Numbered from the stretch's first letter, positions 42,822 to 52,614 are shown. The stretch is DNA of 64,000 nt from Pseudomonas sp. ML2-2023-3 (GCF_037055275.1 NZ_CP146343.1:2328501-2392500); one strand, 5' to 3'. Made by a program: numbers and translations. The notes: generated by a model not told the origin, from the sequence alone.

Positions 42822-42900
42822 GTAGTCGCTGCCGAGGAACGAAGGCTGCGAGCTCTGGATGGTTAAAAGCTCGCAGCTTTCGTTCCTCGGCAGCGACTAC
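42822..42900. repeat. Inverted repeat element (type B)
   Basis: GTAGTCGCTGCCGAGGAACG with its inverted partner ending CAGCGACTAC. It is a copy of the element at 36549. Confidence 0.85.
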
Positions 42901-42921
42901 GTCAGGTGGTCATGCCTGCAG

Positions 42922-43557
42922 TCAAAACGGTGCCGGGCACTCAAAGCGCAGGCGTTCGCCGGTTTGCGGGTGAGTAAAACTCAGCATGCTCGCGTGCAGG
43001 CACAAGCGAGGCCATGCGGCCAAGGCTTGCGGATGGGCATACAGGCCATCGCCCAGCAACGGGTGGCCGATAGACAGCATATGGACGCGCAACTGGTGCG
43101 ACCGGCCGGTAATCGGCGTCAGTTCTACGCGGCAGTAATCGCCGCAACGCTCCAGCACTTTCCAGAAGGTCAGCGCGTTTTTGCCAAACCCGTGGTCGAC
43201 CACGTGCCGGGGCTTGGTCGGCGGGTCGTAACGCAGGGGCAAGTCGATGCTGCCACTGTCGAGCTCGGGTTGACCCCAGGCCAGCGCGGTATAGGCCTTT
43301 TCGGTTTCACGGTCGTGAAATTGACGGGACAGTTCGCGGTGAGTGTCAGCATCACGGGCCAGCAGAATGATCCCGGAGGTTTCCCAGTCCAGACGGTGGA
43401 CGATGCGCGCTTCGGGGTAGCCGTTTTCTTGCAGGCGGGTGATGAGGCAGTCCTTGTTGTCATCGGCCCGGCCGGGCACCGACAGCAACAGGGTGGGTTT
43501 GTTGACCACCAGGACGCCAGCGTCCTCGTGGATGATGTGAATATTGGACAACGGCAT
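42922..43557 (-). CDS. RluA-family pseudouridine synthase
   Basis: A 211-residue RNA pseudouridine synthase. The catalytic Asp is in HRLDWETSG (about residue 56), with the KPTLLLSVPGRA loop near the start and the C-terminal GRSHQLRVHMLSIGHPLLGDGLY. Lack of an S4 domain and the size suggest an RluA-like enzyme acting on 23S rRNA or tRNA; which base is not known. It is downstream of minE with a hairpin between. Confidence 0.88.
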   Translation of the reverse strand: MPLSNIHIIHEDAGVLVVNKPTLLLSVPGRADDNKDCLITRLQENGYPEARIVHRLDWETSGIILLARDADTHRELSRQFHDRETEKAYTALAWGQPELDSGSIDLPLRYDPPTKPRHVVDHGFGKNALTFWKVLERCGDYCRVELTPITGRSHQLRVHMLSIGHPLLGDGLYAHPQALAAWPRLCLHASMLSFTHPQTGERLRFECPAPF

Positions 43558-43584
43558 TAAAACAGCCTCTTAACAAACACCAAC

Positions 43585-43628
43585 GGCGACGAGGGAACCT
43601 TCCCGGCAGGGAAGGCGCCCAAGTCGCC
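43585..43628. other. Hairpin between minE and the pseudouridine synthase gene
   Basis: CCTTCCC (43598-43604) pairs with GGGAAGG (43609-43615) around GGCA, and GGCGAC/GTCGCC extend the stem outside. No T-run follows, so its role is unclear. Confidence 0.5.
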
Positions 43629-43647
43629 GCGGTGTCAGCCGGATCGA

Positions 43648-43902
43648 TTAACGATCAGGCAGTGTGATGTTGAGTTCCAGAATCGAGCAGCTACCCTCGT
43701 TCTCCAGGGCGATCTGTACTTGATCATCCCCGATGTTGACGTATTTGCGGATCACCTCGACCAGCTCTTTTTGCAGGGCTGGCAGGTAGTCCGGGGTGCT
43801 GCGTTGGCCACGCTCGTGCGCCACGATGATCTGTAGACGCTCTTTCGCGACCGACGCGGTGGATGGCGTTTTGCGGGTACGAAAGAAGTCAAAAATGTTC
43901 AT
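43648..43902 (-). CDS. minE: Cell division topological specificity factor MinE
   Basis: An 84-residue protein with MNIFDFFR at the N-terminus (membrane-targeting and MinD-contact region) and [32 protein letters not shown]. It drives the pole-to-pole oscillation that limits MinCD inhibition to the poles. It is the last gene of the min operon, starting 3 bases after the minD stop. Confidence 0.97.
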   Translation of the reverse strand: MNIFDFFRTRKTPSTASVAKERLQIIVAHERGQRSTPDYLPALQKELVEVIRKYVNIGDDQVQIALENEGSCSILELNITLPDR

Positions 43903-43905
43903 TGT

Positions 43906-44718
43906 CTAGTTGCCTCCAAACAGGCGCTCGAAGAATCCCTTCTTCTGTACATCCAGGAATCGGTGCTCCACGGTTTTGCCCAGCAGGCGATCAACCGCAT
44001 CGCTGTAGGCCTGACCGGCGTCGCTCTGATCATCAAGGATCACGGGTACGCCCTGGTTGGATGCCTTCAATACAGCCTGGGATTCAGGAATCACGCCCAG
44101 CAGGGCAACGGCCAGAATTTCCTTGACGTCTTCAACGCCGAGCATTTCGCCCTTGGAAACACGATCCGGGTTGTAGCGGGTCAGAAGCAGGTGTTCCTTG
44201 ATAGGGTCCTGGTTCAGTTCGGCGCGGCGCGATTTGCTGGCCAGCAGGCCCAGCATGCGGTCGGAGTCACGTACCGAGGACACTTCCGGGTTGGTCACTA
44301 CAATCGCTTCATCAGCGAAGTACATGGCCAGGTGAGCACCGGTTTCGATGCCAGCCGGTGAATCGCAGACCACGTATTCGAAGGTTTCCTTAAGTTCCAT
44401 CAGAACTTTTTCAACGCCTTCCTTGGTCAGCGCATCCTTGTCACGGGTCTGGCTGGCGGCCAGCACGTAGAGATTTTCCAGGCGCTTGTCTTTGATCAGT
44501 GCCTGCTGCAGGTTGGCTTCGCCGTTAACCACGTTGACGAAGTCATACACCACGCGGCGCTCGCAACCCATGATCAGGTCGAGGTTACGCAAGCCAACGT
44601 CGAAGTCGACGATCACTGTTTTGTGGCCGCGCAGAGCGAGGCCGGTACCGATAGCGGCGCTGGTGGTGGTCTTACCCACACCACCCTTGCCGGATGTAAC
44701 CACTAGAATCTTGGCCAA
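43906..44718 (-). CDS. minD: Septum site-determining protein MinD
   Basis: A 270-residue membrane ATPase. The deviant Walker A motif is KGGVGKTT (11-18), switch regions include VDFDVGLRNLDLIMGC and the Walker B-like VVCDSPAGIE, and the C-terminal amphipathic helix (QKKGFFERLFGGN) targets the membrane. ATP-bound dimers recruit MinC to block FtsZ and are released by MinE. It is preceded by minC with a 188-base gap. Confidence 0.98.
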   Translation of the reverse strand: MAKILVVTSGKGGVGKTTTSAAIGTGLALRGHKTVIVDFDVGLRNLDLIMGCERRVVYDFVNVVNGEANLQQALIKDKRLENLYVLAASQTRDKDALTKEGVEKVLMELKETFEYVVCDSPAGIETGAHLAMYFADEAIVVTNPEVSSVRDSDRMLGLLASKSRRAELNQDPIKEHLLLTRYNPDRVSKGEMLGVEDVKEILAVALLGVIPESQAVLKASNQGVPVILDDQSDAGQAYSDAVDRLLGKTVEHRFLDVQKKGFFERLFGGN

Positions 44719-44906
44719 GGTGTTTCACCCCTAAGGAAAAAGGACTTTTTAGCCCCTGAATAACATCTCTATAAACGACTGCAGGCAAACAGCCTTGGCG
44801 GGTCATCATCCAAGAGCGTAAACGCTGTTTGGGTGTTGGTTGCCTACAAGGTGAAATCTGTTTTCTCTACGAAATTGAGATGCCTGGAAAATGGCGAGAG
44901 TATCCG

Positions 44907-45644
44907 TTAAAGACGGGTGATGTTCAACATGTCACTTGACAGACTGATCTGAACGCCTGTTCCCCACAGCGGATCTCTTCGCAGGTCTTCAGATACCTTG
45001 TACTTGCCTGCAATCGACACCAGTTCGGCGCTCAACTGCTGGCAGAAAATCCGCGCCTTGGTGTTGCCTTTATGGCCAGCCAGCGCTCGGCCACGCATTG
45101 GCCCGTACACATGGATGTTGCCATCGGCCATAAGTTCCGCACCGGGGCTTACCGAGGCGATAACCACCAGGTCACACCCCTCGGCATAAACCGTCTGACC
45201 GCCACGTACGGGGCTGGTGATGATTTTGGTCGGCTTGATGGTCGGCTCGGGCGGTTTTTCGGGTTTTTTCGGCGCGACGACTTCGACAGGGTCAATCGGT
45301 CGCTCGCGAGCGCCTGAAGGCGGAAGCACCGGCAGATCGATGGCAATGGCCGCTGCGATGTCTTCAATGCGATTGGCGCGAAGGGCCAGGGTGCGCAGAC
45401 CATGCTGACGACACACGCGCATCAGCCCCGGCAAATCGATAGCCCCTTCGCCGGCAGGCAGTTTGTCCAGCGCCAGGACGAGCGGGGTGTTACTGAAAAA
45501 ATTAGGCGCCTGGGCCACTTTGGCCGCCAGTTGACGGTCAAGGGCTTCAAGGTCGTAGTGCGCCAGTTCCAGCACCGTAATGGCGAGCATACTGCCCTTT
45601 AACTGGAACACAGGGGCTTGGTCTAGCGATTCGGTTTGGCTCAT
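44907..45644 (-). CDS. minC: Septum site-determining protein MinC
   Basis: A 245-residue FtsZ inhibitor. The N-terminal domain (1-100) has the MinC_N pattern ([15 protein letters not shown]...). A proline- and lysine-rich linker ([12 protein letters not shown]) leads to a C-terminal beta-helix with GDLVV-like repeats ([46 protein letters not shown]), which binds MinD. It is the first gene of the operon, divergent from the lipid A acyltransferase gene. Confidence 0.97.
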   Translation of the reverse strand: MSQTESLDQAPVFQLKGSMLAITVLELAHYDLEALDRQLAAKVAQAPNFFSNTPLVLALDKLPAGEGAIDLPGLMRVCRQHGLRTLALRANRIEDIAAAIAIDLPVLPPSGARERPIDPVEVVAPKKPEKPPEPTIKPTKIITSPVRGGQTVYAEGCDLVVIASVSPGAELMADGNIHVYGPMRGRALAGHKGNTKARIFCQQLSAELVSIAGKYKVSEDLRRDPLWGTGVQISLSSDMLNITRL

Positions 45645-45763
45645 GGTTGCTTAACGCGACTTGTCACTTAAAGTGCTGAGACTTATAACGAGAACGCCCG
45701 CAAGCCGCAAGCCGGGTCGAACGTTGTAGAATGCCCGACCCTTGTGTCTGTCCGGAATCATTA

Positions 45764-46696
45764 ATGGATCGCCCGCGTTTTCGTGCTGTTTTTTTTCATC
45801 CGCGCTTTTGGCTGCTATGGCTGGGGCTGGGCGTGCTGTGGCTGGTTGTTCAACTGCCTTATAAAGTACAACTGTGTATCGGCCGAGGGCTGGGTGCGTT
45901 GATGTACCGGGTGGCCGGTGATCGTCGACGCATTGCGTCGCGTAACCTTGAGCTGTGCTTCCCCGAGAAAACGGCCGCCGAGCGCAAGCAGTTGCTCAAA
46001 GACAACTTTGCCTCCACTGGTATCGCGTTTTTCGAGATGGCCATGAGTTGGTGGTGGTCCAAACCACGACTGGCCAAATTGGCCCATGTCGAAGGGCTGG
46101 AGCATCTCAAGCAGGCTCAGCTGGAAGGCAGGGGCGTCATCCTGATGGCGTTCCACTTCACCACGCTGGAGATTGGCGCTGCCTTGCTCGGCCAGCAGCA
46201 CACCATCGACGGCATGTACCGGGAACACAAAAACCCGCTGTTCGACTTTATCCAGCGTCGGGGGCGTGAACGGCATAACGTCGACTCCCTGGCGGTTGAG
46301 CGCGATGACGTACGCGGCATGCTCAAGTTGCTGCGCTCCGGCCGGGCGATCTGGTATGCACCCGATCAGGACTACGGCGCCAAGCAAAGTATCTTCGTGC
46401 CGTTGTTCGGCATTGAGGCCGCCACGGTTACGGCTACCAGCAAATTTGCCAAACTGGGCAAAGCTCAGGTTGTGCCCTTTACTCAACAACGACTGGCCGA
46501 CGGCAGTGGTTACAAGTTGGTCATTCATCCTCCCCTGAAGGATTTCCCCGGAGACAGCGATGAGGCCGATTGCCTGCGAATCAATCAATGGGTCGAGCGG
46601 GCGGTGCGCGAGTGCCCCGAGCAATACCTGTGGGCCCATCGCCGGTTCAAGACCCGTCCACCGGGCGAGCCCAAGCTCTACGACAAACGCGGCTGA
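45764..46696 (+). CDS. Lipid A biosynthesis lauroyl acyltransferase (LpxL/HtrB family)
   Basis: A 310-residue inner membrane acyltransferase that adds a secondary lauroyl-type chain to lipid A. An N-terminal membrane segment (LLWLGLGVLWLVVQL) is followed by the catalytic HX4E in MAFHFTTLEIG. Other motifs are GMYREHKNPLFDFIQRRGRER and APDQDYG. The ATG at 45764 is preferred for the usual MDRPRFRAVFFHPRF start; the upstream open frame is not needed. It lies divergent from minC, as in other pseudomonads. Confidence 0.92.
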   Translation: MDRPRFRAVFFHPRFWLLWLGLGVLWLVVQLPYKVQLCIGRGLGALMYRVAGDRRRIASRNLELCFPEKTAAERKQLLKDNFASTGIAFFEMAMSWWWSKPRLAKLAHVEGLEHLKQAQLEGRGVILMAFHFTTLEIGAALLGQQHTIDGMYREHKNPLFDFIQRRGRERHNVDSLAVERDDVRGMLKLLRSGRAIWYAPDQDYGAKQSIFVPLFGIEAATVTATSKFAKLGKAQVVPFTQQRLADGSGYKLVIHPPLKDFPGDSDEADCLRINQWVERAVRECPEQYLWAHRRFKTRPPGEPKLYDKRG

Positions 46697-46723
46697 GGCA
46701 ACTCGGGCCCAGGCCTGCCCGCA

Positions 46724-47869
46724 GTGACGTCAGTCGCACCGGTCACGGGCCTGATCCTGTCTGGCGGCGGGGCGCGTGCGGCCTATCAGGTTGGCGTGCT
46801 GGCGGCGATTGCCGAGCTGCTGCCTGCCGGTGCGCCAAACCCGTTTCCAGTGATCGTCGGCACCTCCGCAGGGGCGATCAACGCAGTTAGTCTGGCCAGC
46901 GGGGCGATGGATTTTACCCGTGCGGTCGAGCACCTGACCGCGTTCTGGAAGGGCTTTGAAAGTCGCCGCGTATTGCGCAGCGACTGGCCGGGGGTGCTGC
47001 ATCAGGCCAGTCGATTCGTGGGGCACAGCCTGCTCGGGCTGGGCTCCCACGTTCCGGTGGCATTGCTTGACAGCTCACCCCTGCGGGATCTGCTGCGGGA
47101 CAAAATCAACTTTCCCGGCATTGAGCAGGCGATTGCCGGGCAGCACCTGCGCGCCGTGGCTGTCACGGCGTTTGGTTACTCGTCGAGTCAGGCGGTGACC
47201 TTTTATCAAGGCAAGGGCACGATCAATGGCTGGTTGCGTCATCGGCGCATCGGCATGCCTACGGCGTTGACGGTAGAGCACTTGCTGGCCAGTTCGGCGA
47301 TTCCGCTGCTCTTTGCCCCGGTAAAACTGGGCGAAGAATACTTTGGCGACGGTGCCGTGCGCCAATCGGCGCCAATCAGTCCGGCCCTGCATCTGGGGGC
47401 CAGCCGGGTGCTGGTGGTGGGGGTGAGCGGCAACCCGCGAGGGCCGGATATACAAGATGGTCAGCCGCGCTTCTACAACGCTCAACAACCCACCCTGGCG
47501 CAAATTGGCGGTCATATGCTCAACAGTACGTTTATCGACAGTCTGGAGGGCGATATCGAACTGCTGGAGCGCCTGAACCACTTCAGCCGCTTGCTGCCCA
47601 GACAGACCGACAACCTTGGCCTGTCGCCCGTGGAAGTGCTGGTGATCGCGCCGAGTCAGCCCATAGACGAAATCGCCGCCCGCCATCGACATGAATTGCC
47701 CGCAGCACTACGCATGTTTCTGCGGGGCCCCGGTGCGACCAAAACCAGTGGCGCAGGGGTGCTGAGTTATTTGCTGTTCGAGTCTGGCTATTGCCGGGAG
47801 TTGATCGAGCTTGGGCGTCGGGATGCGATGGCCAAGCGTGATGCGTTGTGCCAGTTTCTGCGGGTTTGA
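46724..47869 (+). CDS. Patatin-like phospholipase
   Basis: A 381-residue patatin-family protein. The glycine loop is GGGAR (14-18), the nucleophile is Ser48 in GTSAG, and the catalytic Asp lies in FGDGAVRQ. No signal peptide is visible, so it is likely cytoplasmic or loosely membrane-bound. The start is a GTG at 46724, because no ATG gives the family start. It follows the acyltransferase gene by 27 bases and may be in the same operon. Substrate class unknown. Confidence 0.88.
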   Translation: MTSVAPVTGLILSGGGARAAYQVGVLAAIAELLPAGAPNPFPVIVGTSAGAINAVSLASGAMDFTRAVEHLTAFWKGFESRRVLRSDWPGVLHQASRFVGHSLLGLGSHVPVALLDSSPLRDLLRDKINFPGIEQAIAGQHLRAVAVTAFGYSSSQAVTFYQGKGTINGWLRHRRIGMPTALTVEHLLASSAIPLLFAPVKLGEEYFGDGAVRQSAPISPALHLGASRVLVVGVSGNPRGPDIQDGQPRFYNAQQPTLAQIGGHMLNSTFIDSLEGDIELLERLNHFSRLLPRQTDNLGLSPVEVLVIAPSQPIDEIAARHRHELPAALRMFLRGPGATKTSGAGVLSYLLFESGYCRELIELGRRDAMAKRDALCQFLRV

Positions 47870-47882
47870 AGGATTAGGTTTT

Positions 47883-47986
47883 ACAGTCGCTGCCGAAGGC
47901 TGCGATAAAGCCCGCAAGGGCCTTTCACGCAACATTCAGGAGAACGGGTTGCTACGCAACCCTTCGCAGCCTGCGGCAGCGACTAC
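47883..47986. repeat. Inverted repeat element (type B, variant)
   Basis: CAGTCGCTGCCGAAGGCTGCG and its inverted partner ending CGGCAGCGACTAC, separated by a longer middle than at 36549. It lies between two convergent genes. Confidence 0.7.
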
Positions 47987-48003
47987 GGGGTTTGCATACA
48001 ACG

Positions 48004-48792
48004 CTACTCCGCAATCTGCAGTTTGCGGGCTTCGGTATAGATATAGCGCAGCTTGTCGTACTCAAACGGCGAGTCGAACTGGCCATAGCGGAAGCTGGTG
48101 TTGTAGCGCTTGTCGACCGCGCCCAGCACCCAGATTTCGGGATGGCGGGTACTTTCGTGAGGCACGTTGAGGAAGTTGATTTCCTGATTGACGCCAAAGT
48201 CGACCGCAAGGCCCGTGGTGTCGCGCAGGTTGGATGGGCCCAGGATCGGTAGCATCAGGTAGGCACCACCCGGTACGCCGTAAAAGCCCAGGGTCTGGCC
48301 GAAGTCTTCGCTCTGACGGGGCAGGCCCATCGCCGTGGCCGGATCCCACAGCCCGCCGATGCCTATCGTCGTGTTCAGCAACAGTCGCCCCGTAGTTTCC
48401 AGCGAGCGATGGCCCTTGAGCTGCAGCAGGCTGTTGAACAGGTTGGGTACATCCCCCAGGTTTTTGAAAAAGTTGCTCACGCCAGTGCGCAGAAAACTTG
48501 GCGTGACGTAGCGATAGCCATTGACCACCGGCAGGAAGACCCACTGATCAAAGCGGTAGTTGAAGTGGTAGATCCGGCGGTTGAGCGGTTCCAGCGGGTC
48601 ATAGATGCTCAGCGCGTTCATGGTGGCGCGTTCAAACTCGCGCTGGTCCAGGCCCGGATTGAACTTCAGCAGTTTCAACGGCTGGGTGAAGCCGTCGACA
48701 TCGGGTGTGAGCTCCGTGTGAGCCTTGCTGTTATCCGCTTGGGCGAAGCCTGCGCCGAGCAGGGCGGCGAGAAGCAATAATTGTTTAGCCAC
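48004..48792 (-). CDS. MlaA/VacJ-family protein without a lipobox
   Basis: A 262-residue protein with the MlaA pattern: DPLEPLNRRIYHFNYRFDQWVFLPVVNGYRYVTPSFLRTGVSNFFKNLGDVPN and LGFYGVPGGAYLMLPILGPSNLRDTTGLAVDFG. MlaA is a lipoprotein that helps keep the outer membrane asymmetric, but here the N-terminus is a plain signal (...GAGFAQADN) with no Cys lipobox. The start is a GTG at 48792 with GGAG upstream. It overlaps the preceding hydrolase gene by eight bases, so the two are coupled. A second mlaA elsewhere in the genome is likely. Confidence 0.78.
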   Translation of the reverse strand: MAKQLLLLAALLGAGFAQADNSKAHTELTPDVDGFTQPLKLLKFNPGLDQREFERATMNALSIYDPLEPLNRRIYHFNYRFDQWVFLPVVNGYRYVTPSFLRTGVSNFFKNLGDVPNLFNSLLQLKGHRSLETTGRLLLNTTIGIGGLWDPATAMGLPRQSEDFGQTLGFYGVPGGAYLMLPILGPSNLRDTTGLAVDFGVNQEINFLNVPHESTRHPEIWVLGAVDKRYNTSFRYGQFDSPFEYDKLRYIYTEARKLQIAE

Positions 48793-50083
48793 GGAAGAAC
48801 TCCAGCATATCGTCAGCGTTGACACGGTAGTTGAGATTGCCGCAGTGGCCACCATACGGGTAAACCGTCAGGCGATTGCCGAAGGTCTTGCGCAGGAATC
48901 CCAGATCGCCTGGCCCCAGGATGATGTCGTCGGCGTTATGCATGACGGCAATTTTCGGGCTGTTTTTCAGGTAGTCCTGAAGTGCATACAGACTGACCTG
49001 GTCAATCAGTTGCAACAGGCTGCCGCCATCGGTTTTGGCGCGCCACATCGGAATCACCTGTTCAGTCAGGTAGCAGTCGAAATCACACTGCAACGAGCGC
49101 TTGAGGAACGGTGTCAGGCTGGTGCCTTCGGTGATCGGGTAATTGGGCGGCGTGATCAGGCCGCGGCGGTTGATCAGGTCCGAGGTGAACACGATATCGG
49201 CCGACGAGAAGCGGAAAACGGTGCCGATCAGCATCGCCATCTGTTCGTTGGTCAGACGCTCCTTGGAATTTTGCAGGTCATAGACCAGAGCCGCATTGAG
49301 GTCCACATGGCCTTTGTCCTGGAAGTAGCGGGTCAGCTTGCCCAGTACCAGTTCGTAGAATGTCGTGGTGTTGTTGATGCCTTTGACCTCTGTCTGCACC
49401 AGCTTGTCGAGGTTGCTGATGGAGGTGAAAAGGTTGACCGGGGGGTTGAGCATCAACACTTTCTTGAAATTGAAACTCTTGCGGGTTTCATCCAGGTGGC
49501 TGACGAACGCTGCGTCCAGTGCTCCCAGGCTATAACCGGCCAGGTAGTAGTCGGTCACCGGGACGTGGGCCTGTTGGGCGCGCACGGCTTGCATCACGTG
49601 ATACAGATCCTCGGCGTCATACTGGCTGATACCGGGGGTGGCCAGGCGCGAGGCCGCACTCATGAAGTCGTAGCTGGTCGGTGATGACAGCTGCACAACG
49701 TGGTAACCCTCTTGGTAGAAGAGTTTTTTCAGGTACTCGTTGAGGCTGCTGTCGTAAGCCGCACCGGTACCGGCAATCAAAAACATCAGCGGCGCCGGGT
49801 GATCCTGTTTGGCCATGCGGTAAGTCAGCTTTTTCACGGCCCAAAAGTTGGCGGGCAGCGTGAACTCGCGTTCGGGGCGCAGGCTCAGGGTGTAATCCGA
49901 TTGATTGATGTCGTCTTCGTCAGGCAGCAGCGGGCGCATTTGCGGCGGCGTGGTGGCAATCGTGGCTTCAAACGGATTGGTGATCGGGTAGCCATAAGTT
50001 GCGGGATCGACATCGACCGCCTGCGCGGACGCACTCAAGATAAGGCTGCCAAGCAAGGCAACGAGGGGCAGAGAACGTAGCAT
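48785..50083 (-). CDS. Secreted alpha/beta hydrolase
   Basis: A 432-residue exported protein. The signal peptide is residues 1-22 (MLRSLPLVALLGSLILSASAQA). The hydrolase core has the nucleophile elbow GYSLGA (Ser185), a likely acid in NADDIILGPGD and the His in YPYGGHCGN. It is often filed as a protein kinase in databases, but no kinase motif is seen here. The gene overlaps the MlaA-like gene, which points to a joint role in envelope lipid turnover (inference). The ATG at 50083 is set by the signal peptide. Confidence 0.78.
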   Translation of the reverse strand: MLRSLPLVALLGSLILSASAQAVDVDPATYGYPITNPFEATIATTPPQMRPLLPDEDDINQSDYTLSLRPEREFTLPANFWAVKKLTYRMAKQDHPAPLMFLIAGTGAAYDSSLNEYLKKLFYQEGYHVVQLSSPTSYDFMSAASRLATPGISQYDAEDLYHVMQAVRAQQAHVPVTDYYLAGYSLGALDAAFVSHLDETRKSFNFKKVLMLNPPVNLFTSISNLDKLVQTEVKGINNTTTFYELVLGKLTRYFQDKGHVDLNAALVYDLQNSKERLTNEQMAMLIGTVFRFSSADIVFTSDLINRRGLITPPNYPITEGTSLTPFLKRSLQCDFDCYLTEQVIPMWRAKTDGGSLLQLIDQVSLYALQDYLKNSPKIAVMHNADDIILGPGDLGFLRKTFGNRLTVYPYGGHCGNLNYRVNADDMLEFFRG

Positions 50084-50310
50084 GAAGACTATCCCTAAGA
50101 AGGTGCGCAAAAGATTCGCAGGCTATGACCACAGGGCTAGTGCTGAAGTGCCATATGGCGGCACTAAAAAACCCAAAAGAGTCTCGAAAAGGCAAAAAGC
50201 CACTCAAGATACACGCTGAATGACTTTAGTTAACAGATATCTCATTGCAAGGCTTGCATAGGCAAGGATGGGGATTAAGCTGGGCGCCGCTTTTGTCTAT
50301 CGGAGTTTTT

Positions 50311-50673
50311 ATGCGACCTCGTTTGCCGTTGATCTTGCTGCTTATCGCCCTGCCTGTATGGCTGGCAGCCAGTTATGGGTTGCGTTACGGCTTGATGGAA
50401 GACCCGCAGTGGGTTGGGACCTGTGTGGCCGAGGCTGCGCGTTGGGAGTGCCAGCTGCGTTCAAACCTGGGGTTGTTGATTCATTTCAGGGTGCTGGGTT
50501 GGGTTGCGTTGGTGCTGTCGATTGTCGCGTTTTTTGTGCGCGGGCACGTCGGCCGTGCGCTGGCGGTACTGGCCTTGTTGTCCGGTTTGCCTGCGCTGGC
50601 GCTCTACAACGCCAGCCTGGCAGTGTTTGCCGTTGTGATCGCCGGGTTGCGACTGGTTCGGGCGGCCAGGTAA
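50311..50673 (+). CDS. Small membrane protein, unknown function
   Basis: A 120-residue protein with three hydrophobic segments (about 5-23, 54-75 and 82-112). I do not recognise a family. The ATG at 50311 follows CGGAG at a good distance. No nearby gene suggests a role. A type A REP follows. Confidence 0.65.
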   Translation: MRPRLPLILLLIALPVWLAASYGLRYGLMEDPQWVGTCVAEAARWECQLRSNLGLLIHFRVLGWVALVLSIVAFFVRGHVGRALAVLALLSGLPALALYNASLAVFAVVIAGLRLVRAAR

Positions 50674-50680
50674 GGCAATA

Positions 50681-50763
50681 GGAGCGGGCTTGCTCGTCAA
50701 GGCATCAACGCGGTCTGCCTGACAGATCGCGTCGCCTCTATCGCGAGCAAGCCCGCTCCCACA
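50681..50763. repeat. REP element pair (type A)
   Basis: GGAGCGGGCTTGCTCG with an inverted partner TCGCGAGCAAGCCCGCTCC; the outermost left bases are altered. Between convergent genes. Confidence 0.8.
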
Positions 50764-50773
50764 AGGTTGGGCG

Positions 50774-52324
50774 TTACGCTTTCTGTCGCACGCTACGCCA
50801 CAATGCCATCACCATCAGAATGCTCACCAATGCCCACATCCAGGCCTGTTCGTTGTTCAGGCCCTCGCGGTACAGCTGCAGCGGTATGCCTGCGCCGATG
50901 ATCAATGCCAGCAGGCCGAATTCACGGCGTGGTCCGTGTACCGGACGCAGCAGGTAAACCAGTGCAGGCAGTATCAGTGCTGCACTCGGGAAGCTGCGAT
51001 AGCGCGGTTCAAACACCAGCCCCAGCATCATCACCGCACCGGCAAACCCTGCCGCTGCCAGCCACCAGCCAGCACGGCGCTCCAGCACATTGAACAGGCG
51101 CTCGCGCCAACCTTCTTTCTGGCCCAGAGCCAGCGCTGCATGTGCCAATACAATCAGGTTCAAGCCGACCAGCAGGCCGGCCAAGGCCCACTCTCCGGCA
51201 TAGCGGCTGGTCACGGAGGCCAGTTCTGCCCAGGCCACGATGCTGCATCCCGCTACAGCGCCCAGTGCTGGCAGCAGCAGGGCTGAGCGTGGCGTGCGAA
51301 CGCGCCCGCCAAGCACCAGAGTGCTCAGAAACACCAGTGCGCCCAACCCCAGCCAGGCAGGCCAGTGCGGCAGATTGGAAACTGGACCGGCCAGAATGCC
51401 CTTGTCCTGACGGTCTGCATCAAACAAGCCCCAATAGCCGCCTACTGCGCCTTCGCTGCCGCGTTTCCAGGGTTGGTCGAAGGCTTCGATCAGGTTGTAC
51501 TTCCAGCCGTTTTGCTCGGCCAGGGTGACAAAACCGCGAATGTATTTGGCCTCATTGACCCGGCCAGGTACGGCGGTTTCGCGCTGGCGTCCTTCGCTGG
51601 GCCAGCCGGTCTCGCCGATCAGGATGTCCTTGGGCGCAAACTTGTTGCCGAAAACCTGGCGGATCTGCGCGACATGGTTCACCGCTTGATCAATGCCTGC
51701 AGGGTCATCTTCCCAGTAAGGCAGCAGGTGAATGGTCAGGAAGTCCACCGCCGGGGCGATTTCCGGATGCTGCAGCCAGAACTCCCATACATCTGCATAG
51801 GTCACGGGTTGCTTGATCTGGCTTTTCACCTTGTCGATCAGCTTGACCAGTTGTGGCGCGGTGACTTCTTTGCGCAGCAAGGCCTCGTTGCCAACGATGA
51901 CCGAACTGACGACGTCCGGGTTGGCATTGGCCGAGGCGATCAGGGCGTCGACTTCCTGTGCGGTGGCAACCGGGTCGCTGCTGACCCAGGCCCCGATCAT
52001 CAGCTTCAGGCCGTGTTTGCGTGCAAGGTCTGGCAGGCCTTCAAGACCTGCCTGCGAATAGGTGCGGATGCACTGAAAGCGCGTGGCCAGCAACGCCAGG
52101 TCCGCGTCCATGCGCTCGGCCCGAGGCACGAAAGGCTGGTCGAACGGTGATTGGTCCTTGTCGAACGGCGTATACGACGCACATTGCAGTTTATGGGTCG
52201 GTGTTGCGGCATCAGGCAAAATCACCGGTTGGCCAAGGCCGTACCAGAAACCGGCAATGGCAAACATGCCCAGCAAGCAGGCAAGGAGATAAGGCAGCAC
52301 GGGGAAGCGGGCAGTCGCAGACAT
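50774..52324 (-). CDS. Glycosyl hydrolase family 17 protein, beta-glucan synthesis or transfer
   Basis: A 516-residue membrane protein. Residues 1 to about 30 contain a signal anchor. The GH17 domain follows, with VGNEALLR (Glu acid/base) and GETGWPSEG (Glu nucleophile). The C-terminal 200 residues carry about seven membrane segments. In Pseudomonas such proteins (BglT-like) transfer or hydrolyse beta-1,3-glucan chains, perhaps in osmoregulated periplasmic glucan formation. The ATG at 52324 gives the usual start MSATARFPVLPYLL. It is not in a known operon here. Confidence 0.87.
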   Translation of the reverse strand: MSATARFPVLPYLLACLLGMFAIAGFWYGLGQPVILPDAATPTHKLQCASYTPFDKDQSPFDQPFVPRAERMDADLALLATRFQCIRTYSQAGLEGLPDLARKHGLKLMIGAWVSSDPVATAQEVDALIASANANPDVVSSVIVGNEALLRKEVTAPQLVKLIDKVKSQIKQPVTYADVWEFWLQHPEIAPAVDFLTIHLLPYWEDDPAGIDQAVNHVAQIRQVFGNKFAPKDILIGETGWPSEGRQRETAVPGRVNEAKYIRGFVTLAEQNGWKYNLIEAFDQPWKRGSEGAVGGYWGLFDADRQDKGILAGPVSNLPHWPAWLGLGALVFLSTLVLGGRVRTPRSALLLPALGAVAGCSIVAWAELASVTSRYAGEWALAGLLVGLNLIVLAHAALALGQKEGWRERLFNVLERRAGWWLAAAGFAGAVMMLGLVFEPRYRSFPSAALILPALVYLLRPVHGPRREFGLLALIIGAGIPLQLYREGLNNEQAWMWALVSILMVMALWRSVRQKA

Positions 52325-52614
52325 GGTCAGGCCGTATGGGAGCAAAGCCGCGCATCTTACCTGCAATTGAGCAGGTGCAGCGCCCGCGTATAATTTTGAC
52401 ATGCAAAGTTCGGGCAGCCATCTGGGCAAAGCACGCAGGTATCAAATGGGTGTAGTGGCAATGTCGTTGCTGGTTGTATGGGGGTCGTCGTCAGAGCAGG
52501 ACGGCAAGCAGTCGCGGTTGATGATCGGGTGCAAGTGATACGGGGTAGAAAAACCTTGTAGGAAACTTGAAGTGGCCCGGCACTCGTCGGGCCCGGCACT
52601 GTGGGGAATCAAAG

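Noticed and set aside
48785..50083. Protein kinase function for the secreted hydrolase
   Set aside because: No kinase motif (no GxGxxG with Lys, no HRD or DFG) is seen; the GYSLGA elbow and later Asp and His fit an alpha/beta hydrolase.
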